Assembly: GCF_000025325.1 (NCBI RefSeq)
Contig: NC_013744.1
Span: forward strand, 372,001-436,000
From: Haloterrigena turkmenica DSM 5511
GTDB taxonomy: Archaea > Halobacteriota > Halobacteria > Halobacteriales > Natrialbaceae
Direction of reading: 5' to 3'
Length of the DNA stretch: 64,000 nt
A program made the translations under genes and the position numbers. Under the pieces are notes generated by a model. It ran no database searches. It saw only the letters and a list, made by a program, of their open reading frames with translations, and was not told the origin of the DNA. Each line of letters starts with the position of its first letter. Position 1 is the stretch's first letter. Shown here one piece after another: positions 43,691 through 52,957 of the stretch.

Positions 43691-45100
43691 ATGACCGATC
43701 GTCGCACTGACGTGCTCGTCGTCGGCGCCGGGCCGGCCGGCTATACGACCGCGATACGGCTGGGACAGCTCGGCATCGACGCGACGCTCGTCGAAGCCGA
43801 CGCCCACGGCGGAACCTGCCTAAACAGGGGTTGCATCCCGTCGAAGGCCATCATCTCGGCCGCATCGGTCGCACACGAGGCCCGCACGAGCGAGGAGATC
43901 GGCATCACGGCGGAGGTCGACGTGGACTTCGAGCAGTTCACTCGCTGGAAGGACCGCGTCGTACGCCGTATGGGGAAGGCCGTCGAGAAACTCTGTAAGG
44001 CGAACAACGTCGATCTCGTCGAAGGCCGTGCGGTGTTCGAGGACCGCCACGTCGCGCGCGTTCTCGACGGCGACGGTACTGAGCTCGAACGGGTCGAATT
44101 CGACTACGCCGTCCTCGCGACGGGGAGTCGTCCCGTCGAACTTCCCGGATTCGAGTACGATCACCCGTCAGTCCTCGACGCTGCCGATGCGCTCTCGCTG
44201 TCGAGCCTGCCGAACAGCCTGGTCGTCATCGGTGCCGGCTATATCGGCATGGAACTGTCGACGGCGTTCGCGAAGCTCGGCGTAGACGTGACCGTCGTCG
44301 AGGCGCTGGAGTCGATGCTCCCCGGCTTCCCACCGGCGCTCGTCGAACCGGTCGAGTCGCGTGCCGGGGAACTCGGTATCGACTGCCACTACAAGCAACT
44401 GGCTCAGGACTGGCGGGAAACCGATGCGGGCCTCGTCCTCGAGACAGAGTCGGCTGACGGCCAGGACCAGTTCGAGCACGAGGCCGAGGCCGTCCTCGTC
44501 GCAGTCGGACGCGAACCGGTCACCGACACGATGAATCTCGACGCGATCGGCCTCGAACCGAACAACGACGGGTTCCTCGAGACGGACGACCAGTGTCGGA
44601 CCGACGTTCCGCACGTGTTCGCCGTCGGAGACGTCGCGGGCGAGCCGATGCTGGCACACAAGGGTAGTGCCGAGGGCGAGGTCGCGGCCGAGGTCATCGC
44701 CGGTCGAACGGCGTCGTTTGCCGACCGCGCAGTGCCGTCCGTGGCGTTCACGGCGCCGGAGCTCGCGACCGTCGGTCAGACCGTCCAGGAGGCCGAAGAT
44801 GCCGGGCACAATCCGATCCAGGGCGAGTTCCCCCTCCGAGCCAGCGGCCGTGCTCTCACGACGGGCCACACTGACGGCTTCGCGCGCATCGTTGCGTCCG
44901 AGGACGGGCGCGTCCTCGGCGGCCAGGTCGTCGGACCGGAAGCGTCCGAACTGATAGCCGAGATTGCGCTCGCGGTCGAACAGGAACTGCCCGTCGAAGC
45001 GCTCGCCGAAACGATCCACGCGCATCCGACCATGGCCGAGTCGGTTCACGAGGCGTCGGCGAACGCACTCGGCCGTGCGATTCACACGCTGAACAGGTGA
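43691..45100 (+). CDS. lpdA: dihydrolipoyl dehydrogenase
   Basis: The 469-residue FAD-disulfide oxidoreductase reoxidises the dihydrolipoyl arm of GcvH (L protein) or of 2-oxoacid dehydrogenases. The FAD site is VLVVGAGPAGYTTAIRLG, the redox disulfide GGTCLNRGCIPSKA, the NAD site VVIGAGYIGMELSTAFAKLG and the C-terminal His-Glu pair HAHPTMAESVHEASANAL. Its position between gcv/glyA and lipA suggests service to glycine cleavage. lipA follows after 239 nt with its own TATA-like box. Confidence 0.95.
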   Translation: MTDRRTDVLVVGAGPAGYTTAIRLGQLGIDATLVEADAHGGTCLNRGCIPSKAIISAASVAHEARTSEEIGITAEVDVDFEQFTRWKDRVVRRMGKAVEKLCKANNVDLVEGRAVFEDRHVARVLDGDGTELERVEFDYAVLATGSRPVELPGFEYDHPSVLDAADALSLSSLPNSLVVIGAGYIGMELSTAFAKLGVDVTVVEALESMLPGFPPALVEPVESRAGELGIDCHYKQLAQDWRETDAGLVLETESADGQDQFEHEAEAVLVAVGREPVTDTMNLDAIGLEPNNDGFLETDDQCRTDVPHVFAVGDVAGEPMLAHKGSAEGEVAAEVIAGRTASFADRAVPSVAFTAPELATVGQTVQEAEDAGHNPIQGEFPLRASGRALTTGHTDGFARIVASEDGRVLGGQVVGPEASELIAEIALAVEQELPVEALAETIHAHPTMAESVHEASANALGRAIHTLNR

Positions 45101-45308
45101 GTCTCGCCACGGATCGGGGAGTTCGCCGCGAGCAACAGCGACGGCTCCCGACGATCGAACGGCCCGGACAGGCACCGGTGTTCCGTCCCGGCCTCGAGGG
45201 ACTTCTCGTCGAGTGACCGCTCACCGTCGGCCTCCCCGGTCTCCGAACCGCGAATTGCAATCGATCGCTGTCGCAGGGCTGTCGCCCCGCGAGCGACGAC
45301 ATCCACAG

Positions 45309-45316
45309 GTATTTTT
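45309..45316 (+). promoter_or_regulatory. TATA-like box of lipA
   Basis: GTATTTTT is centred about 27 nt before the lipA ATG with no ribosome binding site between them, indicating an independent leaderless promoter. Confidence 0.4.
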
Positions 45317-45339
45317 CCGAGGACGCACATTCGACTACT

Positions 45340-46275
45340 ATGAGTCGTACTGGCAAGCCCGAGTGGCTAAAGATGCGGCCGCCGTCGGGCGAGCGGTTCA
45401 CCGACATCAAAGAGACGCTCCGGGAGCGAGACCTCAACACGGTCTGTGAGGAAGCCAATTGTCCGAACCTCGGCGACTGCTGGTCGGGGCGCAACGGCCC
45501 CGGCACGGCGACGTTCATGCTGATGGGTGAGCGCTGTTCGCGGGGGTGTAACTTCTGTGACGTCGAGACCGGCGGCATGGAGCCCCTCGACCCGAAGGAA
45601 CCCCAGCAGGTCGCCGCGGCCGTCGCAGACATCGGCCTGGACTACGTCGTCTTGACCAGCGTCGACCGGGACGACTTGCCCGATCAGGGCGCGGGCCATT
45701 TCGCCGAAACCATCCGCGAAATCAAAGACCGGGACCCGGGCATCCTCGTCGAGGTGCTCATTCCCGATTTCCAGGGCGAGGAACGCCTCGTCCGGAAGAT
45801 TATCGACGCGGATCCGGACGTTATCGCGCACAACGTCGAGACCGTCCAGCGGTTACAACGGCCAGTCCGGGACCGGCGAGCGAGCTACGAGCAATCGCTG
45901 TCGGTGCTCCGGCAGGTCCACCGCGAATCCGACATCTACACGAAATCCTCGCTCATGCTCGGGGTCGGCGAATACGCCCACGAAGTCTACCGGACGCTCG
46001 CGGACTTGCGGGCAGCGGGCGTCGACGTGGTGACGCTGGGCCAGTACCTCCGGCCCTCCCTGTCGCACTTGGAAGTCGACGAGTACGTCCACCCCGACGC
46101 CTTCGACACGTGGCAACGCGTCGCCGAGGAGGAATTGGGCTTTCTGTACTGCGCGTCGGGCCCGATGGTCCGCTCCTCGTATCGAGCGGGGGAGCTGTTC
46201 GTCGATGCCCTCCTTCAGGACGGCAAATCCGTCGCCCAGGCCCGCCGCGAAGCGCGGGCGAAAGCGGACCAGTGA
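45340..46275 (+). CDS. lipA: lipoyl synthase
   Basis: The 311-residue radical-SAM enzyme inserts two sulfurs into protein-bound octanoyl chains. The auxiliary cluster motif is CEEANCPNLGDCW (Cys36, 41, 47), the radical-SAM motif CSRGCNFCD (Cys66, 70, 73), and the C-terminal serine ligand lies in GPMVRSSYRAGE. All ligands are present, so it should be active. Its substrate is octanoyl-GcvH. No LipB or LplA gene is seen in the window, so the octanoyl transferase must be encoded elsewhere. Confidence 0.95.
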   Translation: MSRTGKPEWLKMRPPSGERFTDIKETLRERDLNTVCEEANCPNLGDCWSGRNGPGTATFMLMGERCSRGCNFCDVETGGMEPLDPKEPQQVAAAVADIGLDYVVLTSVDRDDLPDQGAGHFAETIREIKDRDPGILVEVLIPDFQGEERLVRKIIDADPDVIAHNVETVQRLQRPVRDRRASYEQSLSVLRQVHRESDIYTKSSLMLGVGEYAHEVYRTLADLRAAGVDVVTLGQYLRPSLSHLEVDEYVHPDAFDTWQRVAEEELGFLYCASGPMVRSSYRAGELFVDALLQDGKSVAQARREARAKADQ

Positions 46276-46355
46276 TTCGCGGCGTTCGCGACGAGATCGG
46301 TCGAAGACCCGGTACAGAAACCGAGTAATCGTCTTCTGATTCGGGCCGTCTCGAG

Positions 46356-47036
46356 TTAGTTCGAGCTGTTACCAAACCACTCTTCGAACATCGCACCGAA
46401 CGATTGGGCGGTCGGAAGATGTAATCCGGATCGAACAGCATACAACCGAGTACCGACCGTGACGCTCGCGCACAACGCAGCAGCAACGCTCTCGGCTCCG
46501 AAACCGACAGCGACTACCCAATAGGTACACCCGCCCAGTACCGCACAACTCGCGTAGAAATCGGTCACCAGAATGAACGGCGATCGATCCAACAGGATAT
46601 CAGCGAACGCACCGCCACCGACCGCGTTGATCGTGGCGATGGCGACGACTCCGAAGCTCGAAACGCCAGCGTCTACCGCCACGATCGCGCCCGTGGTCGT
46701 AAACGCTGCCAGACCGACTGCATCTGAAATCACCGTTATCGGATGATCGTCCGGAGAGGACAGAACGCGATGTAATCCGATAGCGAGGCTAACGCCGATC
46801 ACTCCGAGACTGATCTCCCCCATCGAACTCAGCGCGAGCGGAATCCGATTGACGAGAACGTCTCGAGTCGCACCGCCGGCGAAGGCCGTGGCGAGGCCGA
46901 CGACAGTGATCCCGAATAGATCGAATTCCTCGCGGATCGCCTTCGCGGATCCGACCAAGGCGAACGCGACTAACCCGATCGAGTTCATAATCGCGAACGG
47001 GTCCATCAGTAGGTGACGTAGGAACTCTTCTGCCAC
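46356..47036 (-). CDS. TRIC/UPF0126 family membrane channel
   Basis: The 226-residue protein has about seven hydrophobic segments in two related halves, each with the glycine-rich kinked motif of the family: AFAGGATRDVLVNRIPLALS and NAVGGGAFADILLDRSPFIL. Prokaryotic TRIC homologues form trimeric potassium-permeable channels. UPF0126 members were earlier annotated as YicG. It is monocistronic and convergent to lipA. No regulatory feature was recognised. Confidence 0.85.
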   Translation of the reverse strand: MAEEFLRHLLMDPFAIMNSIGLVAFALVGSAKAIREEFDLFGITVVGLATAFAGGATRDVLVNRIPLALSSMGEISLGVIGVSLAIGLHRVLSSPDDHPITVISDAVGLAAFTTTGAIVAVDAGVSSFGVVAIATINAVGGGAFADILLDRSPFILVTDFYASCAVLGGCTYWVVAVGFGAESVAAALCASVTVGTRLYAVRSGLHLPTAQSFGAMFEEWFGNSSN

Positions 47037-47097
47037 TAATTACGACCTATTCGGGAGCCCTATTGAGCGCTACGGTTTCGCCGTTTCGTCGGTTTAT

Positions 47098-47500
47098 AGT
47101 TTTGATTGGCTCCGTTGAAACACTCAGAGGGTTACAGGTTCGCCCCGTGATTTGACGAGATGAACGCCCCGGAAGTCACAAATTCTCCGTTTCACTGAGA
47201 AAGCGATCCGTCTGGCACGTCGAGTCGTCTCTCAGTGCTCCACGCAATTCTCCGCTTGCCCGTCAACACGGGGTCGTCCACTCATCAAGTATCGGGAGTT
47301 CACATCACTTCACAAGGCGTGGAACGAACGCTTAGACGCTGATCTCTATGGCCAACGGAGCCGATCCGAGACCGTCAACGCGACGCTAAAGCGAAAGTAC
47401 GGTGCGTTCGTCCGATCAAGACGCTGGTGGAAACAGTTCCGTGAACTCACCATCGCCTGTCTCGTTCATACTATCGACCGATCACTCTGAGCAGTCAATA
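47098..47500 (+). mobile_element. internally deleted IS5-type insertion relic
   Basis: From TTGATTGGCTCCGTTGAAAC at 47101 to just after the transposase stop at 47490, the sequence resembles a haloarchaeal IS5-family element whose middle is missing. Only the last 69 transposase codons remain. I could not define the right inverted repeat. Confidence 0.5.
47281..47490 (+). pseudogene. C-terminal fragment of an IS5-family transposase
   Basis: The frame LIKYREFTSLHKAWNERLDA, then DLYGQRSRSETVNATLKRKY and WWKQFRELTIACLVHTIDRS L has the end of an IS4/IS5-type DDE transposase: the RSxSETVNxxLKRKYG segment holds the catalytic Glu, and a C-terminal helix with REL..xCLVHxID follows. There is no start codon in frame. 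Confidence 0.6.
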
Positions 47501-47580
47501 CAGCGGACGTACTTCGCACGTGGTGAATAACGCCGACGATAATTGTCCTGCCGAGGAGCTGAAGGCGTGGAATCTGGCTG

Positions 47581-48663
47581 CTACTCTCCGCTGGTCCGTT
47601 GGGCGATGTATTCGCGCGTTTCTCCCTGCAACACGTACTCCGTATGCTGAAGGTCTGGGATTGACTTCGAACCGGTGACAAACATTGCTGTCCGTAGCTC
47701 GGCGATCAGATCCTCAACTCGCTCAATGACAGCGTCCGAGCCGTTAGTGGCCGGATTCAGGAACGGTTTTGCCAACCCACCGGCGAGTGCACCTAACGCG
47801 ATCGCTTTTGCTACGTCCAATCCCGTCCGTACACCGCCGCTCGCAATTACGCAGTCGTGTTCGGCGACACACTCGGTCGTGCTCGCAGCGGTCGGGATTC
47901 CCCACTCCCGGAACAGCGCACCGATTCGTTTCTGCCGCGGTGCGTTCGCCGCAGCCGCGCGGTAGGCCTCGATCCCGGACCACGTCGTACCGCCTTTTCC
48001 AGCGACATCGATCGCGTCAACGCCTACCTCGGATAGCTTTCGGGCAGTCTCTCCTGAAATTCCGTTACCCGTTTCTTTAACGATGATCGGCACAGAGAGA
48101 TCCTCAACTACTCGTTTGATGGCCGCCAGACAGTCCCGGCCGTCGACGTCGCCTTCGGGTTGGACGGCTTCTTGGAGGAAGTTCAGGTGGACTGCGAGCG
48201 CGTCCGCCTCGATCATCTCCACTGCGCGCTCAACCGTTTCGAGATCGTACTCTCGAAGTTGTGCTGCACCAAGATTTCCATAGATGAACGCGTCGGGTGC
48301 GGCGTCACGGACGACGGTATACGATTCGAGGACGCCGTTATCGTCGAGCTCGAGGCCCGCTCGCTGGCTTCCGAGCCCCATCGCGATGCCCGTCTCGCCG
48401 GCAGCGCGAGCCAGTGCACGATTGATTTCTGTAGTGTTTTGATGCCCCCCGGTCATGCTTTCGATGAAGATCGGAGCGGATAACTCGTGGTCCAGAAATT
48501 CGACGGACGTATCGATAGCGTCGTAATGGAGTTCCGGAAGCGCTTCGTGGACGAGCTGGACGTCTTCGAAGCCCGTTCCCGTGGTTTCGACGTCCCGTTC
48601 CTGAACGATCCGAATGTGGTCGTCTTTTCGATCTTCGGTCTCCGACGAGGGCCGTTCTGTCAT
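47581..48663 (-). CDS. fni: type 2 isopentenyl-diphosphate delta-isomerase
   Basis: The 360-residue FMN- and NADPH-dependent enzyme interconverts IPP and DMAPP for archaeal isoprenoid lipids. [16 protein letters not shown] is the N-terminal signature; [15 protein letters not shown] and [14 protein letters not shown] bind FMN and substrate; [22 protein letters not shown] and the phosphate-binding [19 protein letters not shown] follow. ATG 48663 is preferred to 48690 because the conserved start lies nearby. It stands alone. Confidence 0.92.
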   Translation of the reverse strand: MTERPSSETEDRKDDHIRIVQERDVETTGTGFEDVQLVHEALPELHYDAIDTSVEFLDHELSAPIFIESMTGGHQNTTEINRALARAAGETGIAMGLGSQRAGLELDDNGVLESYTVVRDAAPDAFIYGNLGAAQLREYDLETVERAVEMIEADALAVHLNFLQEAVQPEGDVDGRDCLAAIKRVVEDLSVPIIVKETGNGISGETARKLSEVGVDAIDVAGKGGTTWSGIEAYRAAAANAPRQKRIGALFREWGIPTAASTTECVAEHDCVIASGGVRTGLDVAKAIALGALAGGLAKPFLNPATNGSDAVIERVEDLIAELRTAMFVTGSKSIPDLQHTEYVLQGETREYIAQRTSGE

Positions 48664-48969
48664 TACTATACCTTGCGAAAGGGGTTGCAAAACAGTACTG
48701 TTTTATTGATTCGATTCTGCCCTATCGTTCCACTAAACGAAGAGTAGTCTATGGCCGGCTACGCGCCCTAGCTCTTGTACGACACTCCGAATAGCATCTG
48801 AAACAGGGAGGGGGCAACGGTCAGTCCGCACTCGTCAGCGACCGGCTATATCATACGATTTTGTGTCTGGAGAATGAAATCTCAACAGAGCCTTTTGATT
48901 ATACCGCTGCAAGGTCATGGCATTGTCGGTATATTTCGTGAAAAGAGATCCGTGTCTCACTACCACCAT
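48664..48969. other. intergenic
   Basis: The minus-strand fni promoter probably uses the ACTGTTTTATTGAT stretch near 48693-48706. Nothing else was recognised. Confidence 0.4.
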
Positions 48970-48979
48970 TTTTATATAT
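48970..48979 (+). promoter_or_regulatory. TATA box of the DUF5058 operon
   Basis: TTTTATATAT is centred about 27 nt before ATG 49001. This sets a leaderless start and rules out the longer frame beginning at 48917, which would lie upstream of the promoter. Confidence 0.6.
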
Positions 48980-49000
48980 GGATGGGTGATAGCAACTATC

Positions 49001-49750
49001 ATGGAGTGGTGTGAACCTCCGATAGCCGTACTGGCATATATGGATATCGCCAATAGTCGATGGTTGTGGCTTTCGACTCTACCGGTCGTCTCGGTAGTGT
49101 TGTTTCAGGCGGCGATCTTTCTCCGTCGAGCGTGGGCCGATGGAAAGGAAATGGGATTGTCAGACGAACAACTAAAGACCGGGTTCAAGACCGGGGTGAT
49201 ATCGGCGATCGGTCCCGCCGTAGCGGTCTTGGTCGGAATGTTGGCGCTGATAGCCACCGTCGGCGGACCCGTCGCATGGATGCGTCTCACGGTGATCGGA
49301 TCGGTCGCGTTCGAACTCCCGGCGGCTGAGCTGGGCGTGAGCCAGTTTGGATACAGTCTCGGTGACGGAGATATCTCTGAGACGGCGTATGCGACGGCAG
49401 TCTGGTCGATGACTCTGGGTGGCACTGGCTGGTTGCTGGTCTCCGCCCTCGGAACGCCGCATATGGAAAAGGCCAGACAGAAGCTTGGCAACGGGAAAGA
49501 AAAACTCATTCCGATCATTAGTTCCGCCGCGATGCTCGGGGCCTTCGCCTATTTCCTGACCGGTGAAGTCGCGGCGGGAACGCCCGAAACGGGATCGGTC
49601 GCCGTAGGGGGATTGGTGATGCTGGTGCTGTTACGGATAGCCGATAAGAGAGATATACAATGGTTACGAGAATGGGCGCTGGGTACCGCGATGATCGTCG
49701 GTCTCCTGGTCGGAGTGGTACTGCAAGTGACGGTCGGGAGTTGGTGGTAA
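49001..49750 (+). CDS. DUF5058 family membrane protein
   Basis: The 249-residue integral membrane protein has about six hydrophobic segments. WLSTLPVVSVVLFQAAIFLR RAW and the cytoplasmic GLSDEQLKTGFKTGVISAIG PAVAVLVG are typical of DUF5058; MDIANS at 49040 corresponds to the usual family start. It is followed after 1 nt by another membrane protein and then an M20 amidohydrolase, a conserved-looking trio. Presumably it is half of an uncharacterised transporter whose substrate is hydrolysed by the M20 enzyme. The function is inferred from context only. Confidence 0.8.
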   Translation: MEWCEPPIAVLAYMDIANSRWLWLSTLPVVSVVLFQAAIFLRRAWADGKEMGLSDEQLKTGFKTGVISAIGPAVAVLVGMLALIATVGGPVAWMRLTVIGSVAFELPAAELGVSQFGYSLGDGDISETAYATAVWSMTLGGTGWLLVSALGTPHMEKARQKLGNGKEKLIPIISSAAMLGAFAYFLTGEVAAGTPETGSVAVGGLVMLVLLRIADKRDIQWLREWALGTAMIVGLLVGVVLQVTVGSWW

Positions 49751-49751
49751 G

Positions 49752-50504
49752 ATGTCTGAAAGTGAGATCGATACCAACGTTGCAGACGGCTCAGACAGTA
49801 GCAAAGACGTGTACGAGAACGATTTCGTCCCGTATATCAATAAATGGGGGCGGAGGACGAACCTCCTCGCCGTAGCACTCTCGTTCGGTCCCGCAGTGGC
49901 CCTACTAACGGTGTTTGGTATTCTCCCGCCGACACAGGCGGTCATCGGTGCGTTCATCTCGGTCGCGGCGACGTACGGTATCTTTTGGCTGGTCGAACCG
50001 CTCTCGTATTACCCCGTATTGGGGATCCCGGGTACGTATATGGCGTTCCTGTCCGGGAACATCTCTAACCTGCGATTGCCCTGCGCTGCCGCTGCCCAGG
50101 AGAGCGCGGACGTACAAACCGGGACGCCACAGGGAAGCATCATCTCGACGATCGCGATCGCCGCATCGATCGCCGTTAATACGACGCTGCTGGGTGTCGG
50201 GGCGTTCGCCCTCGTTTCCGCGTTCCAAGCGCTCCCTGCCCTGTGGCAGAACGCGCTCGACTCGTACCTCGTCCCGGCGGTGTTCGGCGCGATCTTCGCA
50301 CAGTTCGGACGTGACTATCCGAAAGTGGCAGGTGTCGGGTTCACGCTGGCACTGGCGATGACGACGCTGTTAGAACTCGGATTCCTCAACTTCCTTCCCG
50401 GATATCCACTCTATGTGGTGATAATCGTCTCCGTCTTCGGAACGATCCTGATCGCGCGATGGATGTGGGAGAACGGGATGATCCACCCACCGGACGATTC
50501 GTGA
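49752..50504 (+). CDS. membrane partner of DUF5058
   Basis: The 250-residue protein has an acidic cytoplasmic N-terminus, then hydrophobic segments (LLAVALSFGPAVALLTVFGI, AVIGAFISVAATYGIFWLV, TIAIAASIAVNTTLLGVGAF, and two more), with the conserved-looking loop PLSYYPVLGIPGTYMAFLSG NISNLRLP between them. The gene starts 1 nt after the DUF5058 stop, so the two subunits are probably made together. The glycine-proline-rich PGTYMAF loop could line a substrate path. I do not recognise a named family for it. Confidence 0.65.
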   Translation: MSESEIDTNVADGSDSSKDVYENDFVPYINKWGRRTNLLAVALSFGPAVALLTVFGILPPTQAVIGAFISVAATYGIFWLVEPLSYYPVLGIPGTYMAFLSGNISNLRLPCAAAAQESADVQTGTPQGSIISTIAIAASIAVNTTLLGVGAFALVSAFQALPALWQNALDSYLVPAVFGAIFAQFGRDYPKVAGVGFTLALAMTTLLELGFLNFLPGYPLYVVIIVSVFGTILIARWMWENGMIHPPDDS

Positions 50505-50562
50505 GCGGTAGTAACAATCAAGGAGCTTCGAAGAAACGAGATATACGCTGAATCACAACCCT

Positions 50563-51846
50563 ATGCCAACGGAAACGATATCCCCATCGGAAGCGGACCT
50601 GAAGGAGTGGAGACTGGAGTTTCACCGGTATCCGGAACCCGGCTGGTGTGAGTTCCGAACGACCGTACGGATCGTCGAGGAACTCGAACAGTTGAACGTC
50701 GACGAGATCCACATCGGGGCGGACGCTCTCGATCCCGACGAGCGATTGGGAGTTCCTGAGGAGGACGTACTTTCGGAGTGGTACGAGAAAGCGACGTCTG
50801 AAACGAACCGTACGGACGTGTTAGAGCAGATTCAAGGCGGTCATACGGGGGTCGTCGCGGTCGTCGAGAACGGTGAGGGTCCGACCGTCGGATTACGTGT
50901 CGACATCGACGCGCTTCCCATCACCGAATCGGCTGACGACGATCATCGGCCAGCGTCCGACGGCTTTCGATCGACTAATGAAGGGTTTATGCACGCATGT
51001 GGCCACGATTCCCACATTACATTCGGGTTAGGAACGATTCAGTCGGTTATTCAGAGGGATTTCAGTGGGACATTTAAAGTCTTCTTCCAACCAGCAGAGG
51101 AACTCCTCGGCGGTGGAAAAGCGATGGCTTCGGGTCCCCACATTGACGACGTCGACTATCTGTTCGGAGCCCACGTCGGCCTCGATTATCCGACAGGGAC
51201 GGTCGTTGCCGGACTCGATGAAGCGCTCGCCCTCGCCCGAATGGACGTCACGTTCGAGGGCGAATCTGCCCACGCAGGGTTGGCTCCGAACGAAGGACGG
51301 AACGCGGTCCAAGCGCTCATCGCCGCTGCTCATAACATCTACGCGACCCCTCGCCACAGGGAGGGGAAAACGCGCGTGAACATCGGGGAAATCAGCGCGG
51401 ACAACGCCGCGAATATCATCGCTGACCGAGCAACCGCGTCGATCGAGGTTCGTGGCGAGTCGACCGAACTGATGGAGTATATGCGCGACGCCGTGCAGCG
51501 ACACGTAAACACGGCGGCGGAGATGCACGAGTGTGACGCCGAAATCTCTCTCACCGGGGAATCGATACGACAGGACTGCGATGGAGAACTCGTGGACCTG
51601 GTGAGTGAGACGGTAACTGATCGGTCGGAGTCGCTCTCACTGATTCGACGCGACGCCTTGGCCGCGAGCGAGGACGCCATGTACTTGATGAAGGCCGTGA
51701 CGGAGAACGGTGGCAAGGCGACGTACATCGGCATCGGCGGGAGCAATCCCAGTGGCCACCATACCCCGAAGTTCGATATCGATGAGGAGAGCCTCTCGAT
51801 CGGTGTGGAGGTGCTTTCGAAGTCCGTTCTGAAACGCCTCTCTTAG
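50563..51846 (+). CDS. M20 family amidohydrolase
   Basis: The 427-residue metal-dependent hydrolase belongs to the aminoacylase/aminobenzoyl-glutamate-utilisation type. The metal-binding motif GFMHACGHDSHITFGLG and the later AEELLGGGKAM (catalytic Glu) are present. The dimerisation domain contains SAHAGLAPNEGRNAVQALIA AAHN, and the last ligand region is IGGSNPSGHHTPKFDIDEES. It cleaves an amide-linked amino acid or related conjugate. Its operon with two membrane proteins suggests import and hydrolysis of the same compound. An insertion at about residues 45-90 is longer than in simple aminoacylases. Confidence 0.85.
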   Translation: MPTETISPSEADLKEWRLEFHRYPEPGWCEFRTTVRIVEELEQLNVDEIHIGADALDPDERLGVPEEDVLSEWYEKATSETNRTDVLEQIQGGHTGVVAVVENGEGPTVGLRVDIDALPITESADDDHRPASDGFRSTNEGFMHACGHDSHITFGLGTIQSVIQRDFSGTFKVFFQPAEELLGGGKAMASGPHIDDVDYLFGAHVGLDYPTGTVVAGLDEALALARMDVTFEGESAHAGLAPNEGRNAVQALIAAAHNIYATPRHREGKTRVNIGEISADNAANIIADRATASIEVRGESTELMEYMRDAVQRHVNTAAEMHECDAEISLTGESIRQDCDGELVDLVSETVTDRSESLSLIRRDALAASEDAMYLMKAVTENGGKATYIGIGGSNPSGHHTPKFDIDEESLSIGVEVLSKSVLKRLS

Positions 51847-51872
51847 CGATCCATAGCCAACTATTATCCGAG

Positions 51873-52886
51873 TCAGTTCTGTCCTTCACTGCACAGATTC
51901 TCGAGTTTAGCGGCAGCTTCGCCCGAATCAATCGCTTCGCGAGCGCAATCGACGCCCGCCCGTACTGTCTCTGTGAGACCGGCGACATATACTGTCGCAC
52001 CCGCATTTGCGAGAACGATGTCACGCATCGGGCCCGTTATCGACCCTGTGACGATCCCGCGAAGAGCTGCTGCGTTCTCCGCCGGCGTCCCTCCCGAAAC
52101 CGCCTCGATACCACTATGGTCCAGTCCGAGCGTTTCCGGAGTGATTACGTACTCTTCGATCGACTCGCCGGTGACTTCGGCGACGCTCGTTTCCCCATGG
52201 ATCGTGATCTCGTCGATTCCCTGACCGTGGACGACGAGTGCACGGTCAACCTCGAGGCGGGCTAACACCCTGGCCAGAACCGGCACCAGATCCTGATCGT
52301 AGACGCCGACTACTTGTGCGTCGGCTCCGGCAGGATTGGTGAGCGGTCCGAGAACGTTGAAGATCGTCCGGACTCCGAGTTCCTTCCGCGGACCGATAAC
52401 GGTCTCCATTGCCGGATTGAATACTGGTGCGAGCATGAATCCGATTCCGTTTCGTTCGATCGCGGCTTCGACGGCGTGCGGTTCCGAATTGGTGTCGACG
52501 CCGACGACATCCAGAACGTCGGCGCTTCCTGACGACGAGGAGACCGAGTAGTTGCCGTGCTTGGCGACTGCCGTACCCGCCCCCGCCGCAACGATCGCGC
52601 TGGTTGTCGAGACATTGATCGTGTTGTAACTGTCCCCGCCGGTGCCACAGATGTCAACTAGCGGCGACCGATCGGGATCAATCGTTCGCATCGTGTTGCG
52701 CATCCCCTGAGCGAACCCAGCGATCTCGGCTTCTGTCTCACCTTTCGTGCGGAGCGCAGCGAGTACCGCACCGATCTGTGCCTCTGTAGCCTCTCTGAAG
52801 AGTAGCTGAGCAACCTCGCGCGCTCCATCGATAGTGAGGTCGTCTCCGGCGGTTATTCGATCCAAATAGACTCCAATATCATCCAT
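51873..52886 (-). CDS. trpD: anthranilate phosphoribosyltransferase
   Basis: The 337-residue enzyme joins anthranilate and PRPP in tryptophan synthesis. The PRPP site is DICGTGGDSYNTINVSTTSA, followed by VAKHGNYSVSSSSGSADVLD, FMLAPVFNPAMETVIGPRKE LG and VRTIFNVLGPLTNPA. A CATATACTA box about 25 nt upstream suggests a leaderless transcript. It lies alone: no other trp gene is in the window, so it may be a dispersed member or an extra copy. An M20 hydrolase converges on it. Confidence 0.93.
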   Translation of the reverse strand: MDDIGVYLDRITAGDDLTIDGAREVAQLLFREATEAQIGAVLAALRTKGETEAEIAGFAQGMRNTMRTIDPDRSPLVDICGTGGDSYNTINVSTTSAIVAAGAGTAVAKHGNYSVSSSSGSADVLDVVGVDTNSEPHAVEAAIERNGIGFMLAPVFNPAMETVIGPRKELGVRTIFNVLGPLTNPAGADAQVVGVYDQDLVPVLARVLARLEVDRALVVHGQGIDEITIHGETSVAEVTGESIEEYVITPETLGLDHSGIEAVSGGTPAENAAALRGIVTGSITGPMRDIVLANAGATVYVAGLTETVRAGVDCAREAIDSGEAAAKLENLCSEGQN

Positions 52887-52957
52887 CTATAGTCACGCTA
52901 AGACATCATATACTACAAGTGTTCTGTTTGTTGACCGTCTCGCAGTCGCGGAGAATC

